Assembly: GCA_024233865.1 (NCBI GenBank)
Contig: JACKPA010000003.1
Span: 248,001-312,000, forward strand
Direction of reading: 5' to 3'
From: Leptospiraceae bacterium
Lineage (GTDB): Bacteria; Spirochaetota; Leptospiria; Leptospirales; Leptospiraceae
DNA: 64,000 nucleotides
This document shows positions 1 through 7,986 of the stretch, piece by piece (the stretch's first letter is position 1; each line of letters opens with the position of its first letter). Under the pieces are notes generated by a model that made no database searches, was not told the DNA's origin, and was given only the letters and a program-made list of their open reading frames with translations. Made by a program: the position numbers and the translations under genes.

Positions 1-1070
1 CCAACCGCTTGGACAATATCCACCGTACTCCGTTTGGGGTCAGCAAACAAAATACAGTCGATATTCGGAACGTCAATACCTTCCGTGACACTGTATTTGG
101 CAGCTCGGACAGATTCGGAAAGCACTTTACCACTTTGGTAAGTGGTAAAAATGAGCTTGATGTCATCTCTTTTTTTGTGTTTTTTGAACCAATTGGTAAT
201 ATACTCCACATCAGTGGAAACAGGTATACCAAGGTCTTGCGTATTGTGGATAATAGAATCGGGCTCTTTGATGGATTTGTCACTGCAAACGCAGAGATAA
301 CGGACAACTCGTTTTTGGCGGGAGAGTTCAGTCAACCAATCCTTTAGAGCTTGTTGAACCAAAAAGAGAGAAGGAACGGCGATCAAAACACTTTGGACTT
401 GTAAGGCTTCTGCAATCCAGAAGGCAGCCAGACTCTTTCCTGTCCCACAAGGCATGATGAGCTTGCCTCGATTGTTGCCTTCTTTCAAGAAGTGTCGCTT
501 TGCCTCCTCAATTGCTCTTTGCTGGTGATTGCGTGGTTGTCTGGGCTTTTCAACTGCAACTTTGGACTTAGAAAGAATTGCATGGGCTTTTTCAAAAAAG
601 TCTTTGTCCAAGCCATGCCAGACAACGGATGTGCAAAATCCGATTTTGCCTTGGTGTTTGTATTCTTTGGAATAGGAATTGGTAGTTGTGCAAGCAAGAC
701 CAAAGGAAATGCCCTTTGCCATCACAAAACTGAGGCTTCCAAAAGTGGAGAGTTCGGTATGAGTTAGAGAACTATTTTCATCTGTTCGATATTTGCACTG
801 GACAGACCAGTATTCGCCATCAACGGTTTCAGCAATGAGGTCGATTCCCTTGTCTTGAGTCGGCAGATTCAGTTTTTTCAAAAGAGCAGAAGGGATTTCT
901 TGGTAAAGGTAGACATCTTTTAGTTTTATAGCATACTTTGGGTCTATCATAAGATAGAGCTTGGTAAGCAGCTCAAAGGCAGTGCCTTTTTCTTTGTCGG
1001 TTAGAAGTTGCAAGTTCTGCTGGAATTGGATAAAATTGCTTGATCGCAAGATGACGGATTTGGCTTTCAT
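1..1070 (-). CDS. Mrr-like nuclease/superfamily II helicase, partial, core deleted
   Basis: An open frame starts at ATG 1070-1068 and runs off the left edge (356 codons). Residues about 70-95 carry a PD-(D/E)XK-like pattern (GIDLIAE then SVQCKYR), typical of Mrr-type endonuclease domains. A Walker A box MPCGTGKS follows near residue 206, then the helicase motif Ia region and FTTYQSGK near 308. Family members continue from there into a DEAH box (motif II), TAT (motif III) and motif IV before reaching a TEGVDVPNIDCILFADP-type motif V. Here motif V (TEGIDVPNID, then DIVQAVG) follows only about 15 residues after FTTYQSGK, in frame. Roughly 170-200 residues of the ATPase core therefore seem to be missing, with the junction near 85-100. 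DNA-restriction role is from family knowledge; activity is doubtful without motif II. Confidence 0.75.
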   Translation of the reverse strand, partial: MKAKSVILRSSNFIQFQQNLQLLTDKEKGTAFELLTKLYLMIDPKYAIKLKDVYLYQEIPSALLKKLNLPTQDKGIDLIAETVDGEYWSVQCKYRTDENSSLTHTELSTFGSLSFVMAKGISFGLACTTTNSYSKEYKHQGKIGFCTSVVWHGLDKDFFEKAHAILSKSKVAVEKPRQPRNHQQRAIEEAKRHFLKEGNNRGKLIMPCGTGKSLAAFWIAEALQVQSVLIAVPSLFLVQQALKDWLTELSRQKRVVRYLCVCSDKSIKEPDSIIHNTQDLGIPVSTDVEYITNWFKKHKKRDDIKLIFTTYQSGKVLSESVRAAKYSVTEGIDVPNIDCILFADPKRSTVDIVQAV

Positions 1071-1314
1071 TGGATATTCGCTAATTTTTTATATTTTATA
1101 AGATGAATAGTGACATATTTTTTATTCAGGATACTAATTGAAAAGATAAATATTGATTTCTCAAATCACAGAGCTGCCTTTCTTCTTGAAAATACGAGGG
1201 GTTAAAATTCCCTCAATAGATAATAAACATCTATGACATTCTACCATGGAGCAATTTCTGCATTATTGTATAAAAATGGTTTAAAGAAAATTTTTATAAG
1301 CTATTAAAAGAAAA

Positions 1315-1350
1315 TTGACAAAAATTCATATACCATACAGGGTATCCTAT
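1315..1350 (+). promoter_or_regulatory. Candidate promoter/operator upstream of the DUF2892 gene
   Basis: TTGACA lies at 1315-1320. Just downstream is the inverted repeat ATACC-N6-GGTAT at 1330-1345, 20 bp before the start codon. Operators of CsoR/CstR/FrmR-type repressors have a similar ATACC...GGTAT form, and DUF2892 genes are often under metal or persulfide control. No clear -10 box is visible, so the promoter part is weak. Confidence 0.3.
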
Positions 1351-1364
1351 ATGAAGGAGAAAAT

Positions 1365-1583
1365 ATGTATTTAGCAGATTCAAAAAATTGGTATCTAGAA
1401 AGAACAATTTATTTAATGGCAGGTACTTTTAGTTTAATTGGTGCTGCCCTTGCCTTTTTTCACAATCCGTATTGGTTAATTTTGAATGGGTTAGTAGGAA
1501 TCAATCTTTTGATTTTTTCGCTAACCGGATTCTGTATAATGGCAAATATTTTGATTTATATCGGTATCAAACCTAAATGTTGA
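1365..1583 (+). CDS. Small DUF2892-like membrane protein
   Basis: A 72-residue protein with two hydrophobic segments (about residues 16-32 and 36-58). It starts with the NWYLERTIYLMAG pattern and carries NP near residue 29, as in DUF2892 proteins such as the C-terminal membrane part of YgaP. A good ribosome-binding site (GAAGGAG) lies 6 bases before the ATG. It stands alone between a helicase gene and a decayed sensor-kinase fragment. The molecular function of stand-alone DUF2892 proteins is not established; a link to sulfur or metal stress is inferred from related operons and from the palindrome upstream. Confidence 0.6.
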   Translation: MYLADSKNWYLERTIYLMAGTFSLIGAALAFFHNPYWLILNGLVGINLLIFSLTGFCIMANILIYIGIKPKC

Positions 1584-1655
1584 AATCAAATATGTTCAAC
1601 CTGAGTTTCATTTAATTTAAAATCTGTTTTAAAAACAAGGGCTAGAAAAATCAAG

Positions 1656-1860
1656 TCAATCAGAATATATCTCGCAAGGTAGATACTTTTTCAATTCTGA
1701 AAGCAACTCTCTTTTTTGAAGAGGCTTGAAGAGATAAGAGTTAAAAAGATTATCTGTTTTTGCTGTTTGAGTGTTTACCCGATTGCAAAAAACGCATATT
1801 CATTCTCATACACTCTTCATGAGAATAGCCGGTAATTTCTGTACTCTCTTTTTTGTTCAT
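1656..1860 (-). pseudogene. Remnant of a PAS/receiver hybrid sensor protein
   Basis: Reading the minus strand from ATG 1860-1858 gives a short PAS-like piece (ITGYSHEECMRMN then MRFLQSG) that ends at TAA after about 36 codons. In another frame the same DNA continues with the end of a receiver domain (FNSYLFKPLQKRELL then SELKKYLP), stopping at 1656-1658. PAS and receiver pieces in this order suggest a hybrid histidine kinase or response regulator that lost its middle. Neither piece could fold alone. The identification rests on motif recognition only. Confidence 0.5.
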
Positions 1861-1877
1861 GTATGTGTGCTTGATAT

Positions 1878-2408
1878 TTATTTAAAAATCTCGCTAAAAG
1901 TATCTTTTAAAGTTTTTGCCCAAAGGCTATAGGCAAACTGGCTCAAATGGACACCATCTACACTGCAATCAGCTCGTAGCATTTCGTCTTTAGAAAGAAA
2001 CTCATTTAGGTTTAAAAATGATATGGCATTTTCTTGCGAATAGGATTGAAGTTTTTCATCTAAACGAGTTACGCTTTTGTTCACTTCTTTAAATTCAGGA
2101 CTGCTACCAAAAATATACAAAGTAGATTGAATTATAATTTGAGCTTTGGTTTTTTCTTCTAATTTTTGGAGAATTTTTTGATAGTTTGAGAAAATTGTAC
2201 CAATATCGTACCCCTGGAAAATATCATTGATCCCAAACATAATAAATACAAAATCCGGATTGCAAAAATAAATTTCGTCCATTCTTGCTAAAATATCAAC
2301 TCCTGTATTCCCGGAAATACCTTGGTTGATAATTTCCTTGGAGGAATCAAGCAATTTTGACCAATTTCCAGCCCATTCGGTAATCGAATCACCCAACATA
2401 ACTATCAT
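1878..2408 (-). CDS. SGNH/GDSL-family hydrolase
   Basis: A 176-residue protein with the SGNH esterase blocks in order: GDSITE (nucleophile Ser, residues 6-11), NQGISGNTG (block II Gly), FGIND (block III Asn, about 58-62) and DGVHLS (catalytic Asp and His, about 152-157). It probably hydrolyses an ester or acyl group; the substrate cannot be read from sequence. No signal peptide is visible, so it is likely cytoplasmic. The start codon overlaps the stop of the upstream SDR-like gene (ATGA, 2405-2408), so the two are translationally coupled. Confidence 0.85.
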   Translation of the reverse strand: MIVMLGDSITEWAGNWSKLLDSSKEIINQGISGNTGVDILARMDEIYFCNPDFVFIMFGINDIFQGYDIGTIFSNYQKILQKLEEKTKAQIIIQSTLYIFGSSPEFKEVNKSVTRLDEKLQSYSQENAISFLNLNEFLSKDEMLRADCSVDGVHLSQFAYSLWAKTLKDTFSEIFK

Positions 2409-3277
2409 ACATTTTTCCCTTCTTTAATTTTCTCTTTATAGTAATCTGCTAATTTAATCTCCCCATATTTAGGAGCGATTAAATCCATTGTTAGAACCGT
2501 TAGAAAAAATTCAATTGATCCGTAAAACGTAGATTTAGTAAAAGCTCTTACAAAAAACAATAAAATTTGGATTACCCAAACCGGAACTGACTTGATATTT
2601 GGTTTTTTGTGAAGGGCATCAAAGGCTAAATGTGCTATTTGAGTTTGTGTAAGAATTTCCGGACCTCCAACATCGACTTCTTGTACTTCTTTGCCGATAT
2701 GGTCTAAGCATACTTTTGCAAGGTCTTTTCCATGGATTGGGTTTCCTTTAAATTCTCCTTTTCCAAAAAGGTAAACAGTTCCTTTTTTTGCCATTTCAAG
2801 GATTTCTGTCATATCTGAAAAAAAACCATTGGGTCGAATAATGGTATAATTTAAACCGGATAATTTTATCTTTTCTACAAAAGCTTCTTTGGCTTGTACG
2901 ATTTTTAGCTCTTTGAGTAAGTGAGCATTTAGAACGGATATATAAATAAACTTTTGTATTTTACTTTTTTGCGCTTCTGCTAGTAGGTTTAAATTGGCTT
3001 GGTAATCTACATCCATATAGGTTAAGTTGTCTTTTTGGCGAGTGATGCCTATAGAGGAAATTACACAGTCTACTCCCTCGCAAACACCTAGGATAGAATC
3101 GGATTTTGTAACTTCTGCTTCGACAATTTTATCTATGTAAGAATTAATACCTAACTCGGTTAGTTTTTGAGAATTACGAGTAAGAGCAATGGTATAGTAT
3201 CCTTGGTTTTTTAACTCTCTCAAAATATGTTGACCAAGATAGCCTGTTCCGCCTCCTACCAAAATCTTTTGCACCAT
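2405..3277 (-). CDS. Atypical SDR / NmrA-like NAD(P)-binding protein
   Basis: A 290-residue protein with an N-terminal Rossmann glycine motif GGGTGYLG (residues 8-15), a CVISSIG stretch after beta-4, and IRPNGFF near residue 149, as in atypical short-chain dehydrogenases (NDUFA9/NmrA-like). The classical YxxxK catalytic pair is not evident, so it may be a cofactor-binding or sensor protein. A hydrophobic segment near residues 232-243 (VWVIQILLFFVR) could contact the membrane. It is first gene of a two-gene unit with the SGNH hydrolase. Confidence 0.75.
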   Translation of the reverse strand: MVQKILVGGGTGYLGQHILRELKNQGYYTIALTRNSQKLTELGINSYIDKIVEAEVTKSDSILGVCEGVDCVISSIGITRQKDNLTYMDVDYQANLNLLAEAQKSKIQKFIYISVLNAHLLKELKIVQAKEAFVEKIKLSGLNYTIIRPNGFFSDMTEILEMAKKGTVYLFGKGEFKGNPIHGKDLAKVCLDHIGKEVQEVDVGGPEILTQTQIAHLAFDALHKKPNIKSVPVWVIQILLFFVRAFTKSTFYGSIEFFLTVLTMDLIAPKYGEIKLADYYKEKIKEGKNV

Positions 3278-3371
3278 GTCTAAAACTTAAATAAACAGTT
3301 AAAAAAATCAAGACCATTTTTAAACAAATCTTACCGGATATTAAATTATTATTGCTTTTAAATGTAGTTGG

Positions 3372-3509
3372 ATGAAATCGTTAAATTTAAAGAAAGTGCT
3401 TTCTATTTACATAAAAGATAATCTTATATTTATTGATAAAAACACAAAAATTATAATTCACGGAGGGGGCTATATACTGGAAGTATTGGTTCCATTTATA
3501 GAAATATGA
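3372..3509 (+). CDS. Possible small protein, coupled to the next gene
   Basis: A 45-codon frame beginning MKSLNLKKVLSIYI and ending at a TGA that overlaps the next start codon (ATGA, 3506-3509). The overlap is the best argument that it is translated. There is no obvious ribosome-binding site and no known domain. The product would be basic and partly hydrophobic. It could also be the true 5' part of a neighbour altered by a frameshift. Confidence 0.3.
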   Translation: MKSLNLKKVLSIYIKDNLIFIDKNTKIIIHGGGYILEVLVPFIEI

Positions 3510-4210
3510 AAATAAAATCATCAAATTACATTGGCATTAATCAAAAAATTCCTGTTTCAGTATTAGATATGGGATTACATAAGTTTTTGTTAAACGGTAA
3601 AATTGACAGAGATGAGCTTCAAAAAGGTTTATCCGAATCCATAGCCGGCAAAAACCGTCTTCAGAAAGCGGTTATGCATTCAGTCAATATTCTCAGCAAA
3701 CCCAAGCCAATAATCGCTGAGATTCAAAAATCTTTTAGTGCTGAGAAATATTTACAGTTGGAGAAAAGAGAACGAAATGTAATTATTCTGTCTTTAATTG
3801 CCTTTTTGTATCCCATGGCATACCAACTTCTTGTGTCCATCACAAGTGCTTTTAAAGAACAGCCACTTGTAAATGCAAAACTCATAAAGCAAAATATGTC
3901 TTCAATATACGGCAACAATCGAGCATTAGAGCTCGGGATTTATGCACTTCTTCCAATGTTTATCGAACTGGAGATAATTCAAAGGCATAAAAAAGGTATT
4001 TACGAGAAAAACCCGTCTTATACGATTATAGATCCAGTTATTAAAGAAATATATTTGTATGTGGATATCTATCTTTCCGAATCAAAGACTGTTAAAAAAG
4101 ATGAAATTGAAAATCGTCCTTGGCTTTTTTATAATCAGGTTCATTTGGACGATGAGTTCCAAACAAATTTATTTCAATACCAAGACGGATATCTTACCAT
4201 CGAAAAGTAA
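3506..4210 (+). CDS. Hypothetical protein, 234 residues
   Basis: No domain is recognised. The protein is lysine- and isoleucine-rich, with a predicted amphipathic or hydrophobic stretch at about residues 92-112 (NVIILSLIAFLYPMAYQLLV), a helical middle, and a hydrophilic tail ending in DGYLTIEK. There is no signal peptide. The start overlaps a small upstream frame by ATGA. It is followed after 20 bp by a lipoprotein gene on the same strand, so the two may form a unit. Confidence 0.6.
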   Translation: MKIKSSNYIGINQKIPVSVLDMGLHKFLLNGKIDRDELQKGLSESIAGKNRLQKAVMHSVNILSKPKPIIAEIQKSFSAEKYLQLEKRERNVIILSLIAFLYPMAYQLLVSITSAFKEQPLVNAKLIKQNMSSIYGNNRALELGIYALLPMFIELEIIQRHKKGIYEKNPSYTIIDPVIKEIYLYVDIYLSESKTVKKDEIENRPWLFYNQVHLDDEFQTNLFQYQDGYLTIEK

Positions 4211-4230
4211 TCTTTCGGTGCTAAAAAAGC

Positions 4231-4620
4231 ATGAATGCAAAAATTACAATAGTTTTCATATTCTTAACCGGAATCACAGTATTAAATTGCAAAAAAGCTT
4301 ATGCCGTGGATAAACCCAAACCAAATTACCGAGAAATGATTCTTGAAGATTTTATGGAGGACTATGTAAAGCCTGCGGCAAAGCAATCCCAAAGGGGTTT
4401 TGACGATCAAGTTATTGGAGTATTAAAACTAATTCCAGATTTATCCCTTCCAGAGCAAAAAGAAGAGTGGACGATTATTGTAAATAGTGCTTTAAAAAGC
4501 GGAAAATATGGGCATTCCTGTAAAGGCTGCCATAAAAAATATAAGAAGCCATACCATAAAACTTACAATAAAAGACTGGTAAAAATTCCAAAAGATATTG
4601 ATAAGCTATTTGGCTATTGA
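4231..4620 (+). CDS. Putative lipoprotein with a CxxCH motif
   Basis: A 129-residue protein. Residues 1-20 form a lipoprotein-type signal ending in VLNC, with Cys20 as the likely lipid-modified residue. The C-terminal third holds HSCKGCHKKY (near residue 95), matching the c-type haem-binding CxxCH motif. The following stretch is rich in His, Lys and Tyr and could supply a distal ligand. If haem is attached, this would be a small cell-surface or periplasmic monohaem cytochrome. A metal-binding role is the main alternative. Its 3' end overlaps the convergent mltG gene by 15 bp. Confidence 0.6.
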   Translation: MNAKITIVFIFLTGITVLNCKKAYAVDKPKPNYREMILEDFMEDYVKPAAKQSQRGFDDQVIGVLKLIPDLSLPEQKEEWTIIVNSALKSGKYGHSCKGCHKKYKKPYHKTYNKRLVKIPKDIDKLFGY

Positions 4621-5721
4621 TTTCTTTTTTTTATATTTTTTATCTATATATTTTCTTTTTGCATTTATGTGATCTTCCAAGGAAGTAGAAAAGTGATGAA
4701 AACCATCCGGTTTTACCAAAAAAAATAAATAATCCGATTTTTCCGGATTATAGGCTGCTTTTAGAGAAGCCAAACCAGGATTGGAAATAGCTCCAGGGGG
4801 TAGTCCTTGGTGTAAATAGGTATTGTAAGGAGACTCTGTCTCCAAATCTCTTTTAAAAAGCCTTTTTTTGGGTTTATCAAAAAGGTATTGAACCGTAGCA
4901 CAACTCTCTAAAGGCATTTTGGATTCGAGTCTTTTTAAAAATACTCCAGCCATTTTGGGTCTGTCTTCGTCTTTTTTGGCTTCTCTTTCAATTATAGATG
5001 CCAAAATTACTTTTTGATGGATTTCATCGGGTGTATTGTTTTTAGCCTTTTCTACCTGCTGTAGGTTGATAAAAAATCTTTCAATCATTGTTTCCACTAT
5101 TTTTTCCGGTTTATAGTTCAAAGGAAACATGTAAGTTTCCGGAAATAGGTAACCTTCTGTTGTTTTGGCAGGGATTTTAAATTTTTCTATAATTTCGGGA
5201 GAATTTGCTACTTCTAAAAATTCTTCTTTGGAAGAAACGAATTTTTTTTCTAATAAAATATCTGCAATTTGTCTGTTATGATAGCCTTCAGGAATTGTAA
5301 CGCTAACTGTTGCCACCTTTCCGCTTACAATTATATCCATTATTTTTTTAGCATTCATTCCATTATCAAGGCTATAAATGCCTTGCTTGATTTTTTTTGT
5401 GTTTCCATGGATATAAAGTAAAAAGTGGAAATAGGATGGTGATTTAATAAGATTTAGCTTCTTTAATTCCCTGGTTACCTTGATGCTTCCGTCTCCGGCT
5501 TCAATGGAAAATTGGTATTTTTGCTTTCCATCACCGACAGAACTTCCTATGATACTCCAAAAAATAAACAGTATGAGCATCAAAATTAGAAAGACAGAAG
5601 AAATAGAAGCAATCCACTTTTGCTTTTTAGGTAAATGTTCGAAGTGGGTTATTAATTTACTTAGAATAAACTTTATCCGGATTAAATACTCTTTTATCAT
5701 AAACGTGCTCAAAACCGTCAT
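4606..5721 (-). CDS. mltG: Endolytic murein transglycosylase MltG
   Basis: A 371-residue YceG/MltG protein. It has a short cytoplasmic N-terminus, one membrane anchor (about residues 37-58), a LysM-like region and the catalytic domain. Diagnostic motifs are EGYLFPETYMFP, ASIIEREAKKDEDRP (catalytic Glu in the IxE pattern) and YNTYLHQGLPPGAISNPG. MltG cleaves nascent glycan strands and helps end peptidoglycan chains at the inner membrane. The start at 5721 overlaps the upstream HisI-like gene by 65 bp; an internal ATG at 5700 is a plausible alternative. Confidence 0.92.
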   Translation of the reverse strand: MTVLSTFMIKEYLIRIKFILSKLITHFEHLPKKQKWIASISSVFLILMLILFIFWSIIGSSVGDGKQKYQFSIEAGDGSIKVTRELKKLNLIKSPSYFHFLLYIHGNTKKIKQGIYSLDNGMNAKKIMDIIVSGKVATVSVTIPEGYHNRQIADILLEKKFVSSKEEFLEVANSPEIIEKFKIPAKTTEGYLFPETYMFPLNYKPEKIVETMIERFFINLQQVEKAKNNTPDEIHQKVILASIIEREAKKDEDRPKMAGVFLKRLESKMPLESCATVQYLFDKPKKRLFKRDLETESPYNTYLHQGLPPGAISNPGLASLKAAYNPEKSDYLFFLVKPDGFHHFSTSLEDHINAKRKYIDKKYKKKKSIAK

Positions 5722-6220
5722 TTTCTAGTAACTGTCTGTAAAAGCAACTGTAATAACCTACGTGACATGCAGCAATATTTTGATAAACTTTATAAATGAA
5801 AAAATTAAGATCGGAATTATAAAGCATTTCAATGATTTTTTGAGTGTGTCCGCTATCTTCTCCTTTTTTCCAGATTTTTTTCCTACTTCTGCTGTAGTAA
5901 TGAGCAAAATTCGTATCAAGTGTCAAATAAATGGATTCTAAATTTGCAAAAGCTTGCATTAAAATGGTATTGTTAGAATCCATTGCGATAACAGGATAAA
6001 GGGTTTCCTTATTCAACAGGATATTTGTATCAAACTTTTGATATTCTAAAGATTGAGAAACAATTTCCCGAACAACAACCGAATCCATATCACAATCAAC
6101 TAAAATAGTATTGTAGGAATTACAGAGGGTTTTAGGATTTGAGTTGATTACCTTTAAGTCGTAAATATTACCTGTTTGTATATTTTGATAGATAATTGTG
6201 GTATTCTTTTTTTCTGTCAT
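5657..6220 (-). CDS. HisI-like protein with degenerate metal site
   Basis: A 187-residue protein whose C-terminal 110 residues follow phosphoribosyl-AMP cyclohydrolase: HYYSRSRKKIWKKGEDSGHTQ (shortened here to its W-KGE-SG core) and ACHVGYYSCFYR. The canonical DCDxD metal-binding motif, 16 residues before the ACH cysteine, reads NSDLN. The zinc-ligand Cys is therefore Ser, and two of the three Asp are Asn. The N-terminal 75 residues are an extra domain not usual in HisI. Loss of these ligands argues against histidine-pathway catalysis; a binding or altered-substrate role is an inference. It precedes and overlaps mltG. Upstream sequence to 6328 shows nothing else. Confidence 0.65.
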   Translation of the reverse strand: MTEKKNTTIIYQNIQTGNIYDLKVINSNPKTLCNSYNTILVDCDMDSVVVREIVSQSLEYQKFDTNILLNKETLYPVIAMDSNNTILMQAFANLESIYLTLDTNFAHYYSRSRKKIWKKGEDSGHTQKIIEMLYNSDLNFFIYKVYQNIAACHVGYYSCFYRQLLENDGFEHVYDKRVFNPDKVYSK

Positions 6221-6327
6221 GTGTAACTTAAATATTTCCTTGTCTTGAATTTATCGAAGGGTGAAAATTAGGGAATCCACTCTTCGACTCACCCAGTATC
6301 TAATACTAACTTTATAAAAAGAAATCT

Positions 6328-6507
6328 TTATCTAATTAACCCAATTTTTTTTCCAATTGCACAAAAATTAATTCCCCATCCTATTCCAATGAATTTTTTA
6401 CGCGTAAATATTTCATCGGTTGTAGGATTCCAAAAATCTTGTATCAAAGCATCTAAATTCGCTTCCTTACCAACTGGAATTCCAAGAAACTTATTATTTC
6501 CCATCAT
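6328..6507 (-). CDS. DUF5808-like small protein
   Basis: A 59-residue protein starting MMGNNKFLGIPVG at 6507, with a strong ribosome-binding site (AAAGGAG) just before it. The second half contains FWNPTTDEIFTRKKF and IGIGWGINF, which matches the DUF5808 pattern (NPDDPRxFVPKRxGxGWxxNF). The function of this family is unknown; in other bacteria the domain is often attached to membrane proteins. It lies alone in a 450-bp gap, the rest of which shows no gene. Confidence 0.6.
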   Translation of the reverse strand: MMGNNKFLGIPVGKEANLDALIQDFWNPTTDEIFTRKKFIGIGWGINFCAIGKKIGLIR

Positions 6508-6670
6508 TTTTCTCCTTTATATATTACTATGTTTTTAAATGGCGTGCTGTATACAAATATGAATTTTATAATGTATACAAAAATATATTATAAAAAAAAT
6601 TCACTATACATTTATACAGCCTTGCTTCTATCTATTAGACTAATAAAAATGGAGAAATCATTTAAGTTTT

Positions 6671-7069
6671 TTATTTTATTTTTGATTCTATGATTTGCTT
6701 TAGGTTTTGTTTTTGGAAAATTATTTCACAGGCACATTCTTCGTAGTCATTTTTTATTGACCAGCAAGAACTAATCTGACTTGGAAGAGATGTTATTCTG
6801 TAATGAAGTGCTTTATTTCCTACTACACCAGCAATCATTATGGAAAGAGCATTTAGCTTTGTCGCATCAATACAGGTTGTTCTTTTCATGGAAATACTGT
6901 TTTTATAAATGGAATATTTCGAAGCTTTACCTTGGGCAACTGCAGAATAGGTGTTTTCGTCCAGCCAACCGGAAGACTGGCTATCGGAAAAAAAATCAAA
7001 AAAGCCATTTGCGTTCACAATATCAAAAGACAATATAGTTGTTAAGAAACATATTATAAATATTTTCAT
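6671..7069 (-). CDS. Exported hypothetical protein
   Basis: A 132-residue protein with a typical signal peptide (residues 1-20, ending NANG). The mature part has four or five Cys (TTCIDATKLNAL, SSCWSIK, ECACEI), suggesting disulfides in the periplasm or on the cell surface. The pattern of a central helix TCIDATKLNALSIMIAG is reminiscent of small LPP20-like exported proteins, but this is weak. No operon partner is evident. Confidence 0.5.
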   Translation of the reverse strand: MKIFIICFLTTILSFDIVNANGFFDFFSDSQSSGWLDENTYSAVAQGKASKYSIYKNSISMKRTTCIDATKLNALSIMIAGVVGNKALHYRITSLPSQISSCWSIKNDYEECACEIIFQKQNLKQIIESKIK

Positions 7070-7085
7070 CTATTAACTTAGACTG

Positions 7086-7277
7086 TCAGTAGTGCTGATC
7101 AAAAGTTAAAATTTTAAGATCAAAATAAGTATTTTTTATAGCATTGAGACGTATTTCAACTAAATCATAAACTTTTTTTCTTTCCAAGAAAATCTTGGAG
7201 AGAGGAAGGTTTGTCCTTATTTTATTTTCGAGGGGTTTTAATCCTCCAAAATCTAAAATTGACAACTTGCCTGGGAA
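7086..7277 (-). pseudogene. Open remnant of unknown origin
   Basis: The minus strand is open for about 63 codons (from a TTC after TGA at 7278-7280 to TGA at 7086-7088). It has no ATG near its beginning; a TTG at 7263-7265 is the only possible start. The peptide includes LDFGGLKPLENKI and ILTFDQHY and is not recognised. It follows directly behind the PPC-type lipoprotein gene in another frame, so it may be a displaced tail. Confidence 0.2.
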
Positions 7278-7300
7278 TCACGGCAGTATCCCCAAATCCC

Positions 7301-7864
7301 CTATCTAAAAAAGATGTATTCGGACGATTTGATTTCTTGCCTGAATACTTTATCAGTTCTTACATCACCAATGTATCTTGTTACTTTGTTATTGTATGTT
7401 GTGGTATCATTGCTGAGTTCCGAGCCGTCTGAATTTATATTAATTCCACATGCTCCACTTGATTTAACTCCCTTATAATAAAACTTTGTGTAAGTAGTAT
7501 CTGACGGCACAGCCATATAGAATATGTCATAGTCTGAGTTTCCTGTAGTTATGGTTCCTTGTAGTCTCGTAGACTGAGTTGGAGATAAAAAATCAAACTT
7601 ATTGGCATATTTATAGGTATTGTTCGGTTCGGCTTCTTTTACAATTGTTGCGGAAGAACTAGACGGACATGTAGAACTCGTAGTCGCTGCCGAAAGGGTG
7701 TACAAAGTCCCTATCAAAGAATAACTCGTAATTTTTTCTTTGATTTCTTTGATGGCTTTGCTTCCTTTTACGATGTCGTATCCGTCGTATCCACCGATGT
7801 ATTTACATTTCGGGAATAGTGTTGATAGAATTGCTATGATGATAATACTTATTTTTTGTTTCAT
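7301..7864 (-). CDS. Lipoprotein with PPC-like EAEPNNT motif, probably truncated
   Basis: A 187-residue protein. The first 20 residues form a signal ending in FPKC, a plausible spirochaetal lipobox. A Ser/Thr-rich linker (residues 55-72) leads to EAEPNNTYKYAN and a GTITTGNSDYDIF stretch, the hallmark start of bacterial pre-peptidase C-terminal (PPC) beta domains. The domain normally continues for another strand or two (GDYTL-type ending), which is absent here. The protein ends at TAG and open sequence of another frame follows. It is probably surface-exposed and may be shortened. Confidence 0.5.
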   Translation of the reverse strand: MKQKISIIIIAILSTLFPKCKYIGGYDGYDIVKGSKAIKEIKEKITSYSLIGTLYTLSAATTSSTCPSSSSATIVKEAEPNNTYKYANKFDFLSPTQSTRLQGTITTGNSDYDIFYMAVPSDTTYTKFYYKGVKSSGACGININSDGSELSNDTTTYNNKVTRYIGDVRTDKVFRQEIKSSEYIFFR

Positions 7865-7986
7865 TTTGATACTCCTTTATTGCTTTTGTTCCCTTTCGAC
7901 TTGCAAAATAACATCGAAGTAAACTCAATGTACCGCTTTGTTCCGGGTGGCATGCATAGCTTTACCCATAAGTATGGAATGATTTT

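Noticed and set aside
9..767. Plus-strand frames at the left edge
   Set aside because: They are antisense to the continuous Mrr/helicase frame, which has recognisable motifs on the minus strand.
4059..4313. 84-codon frame bridging two plus-strand genes
   Set aside because: It overlaps the end of the 234-residue gene and the start of the lipoprotein gene in a third frame and has no protein features.
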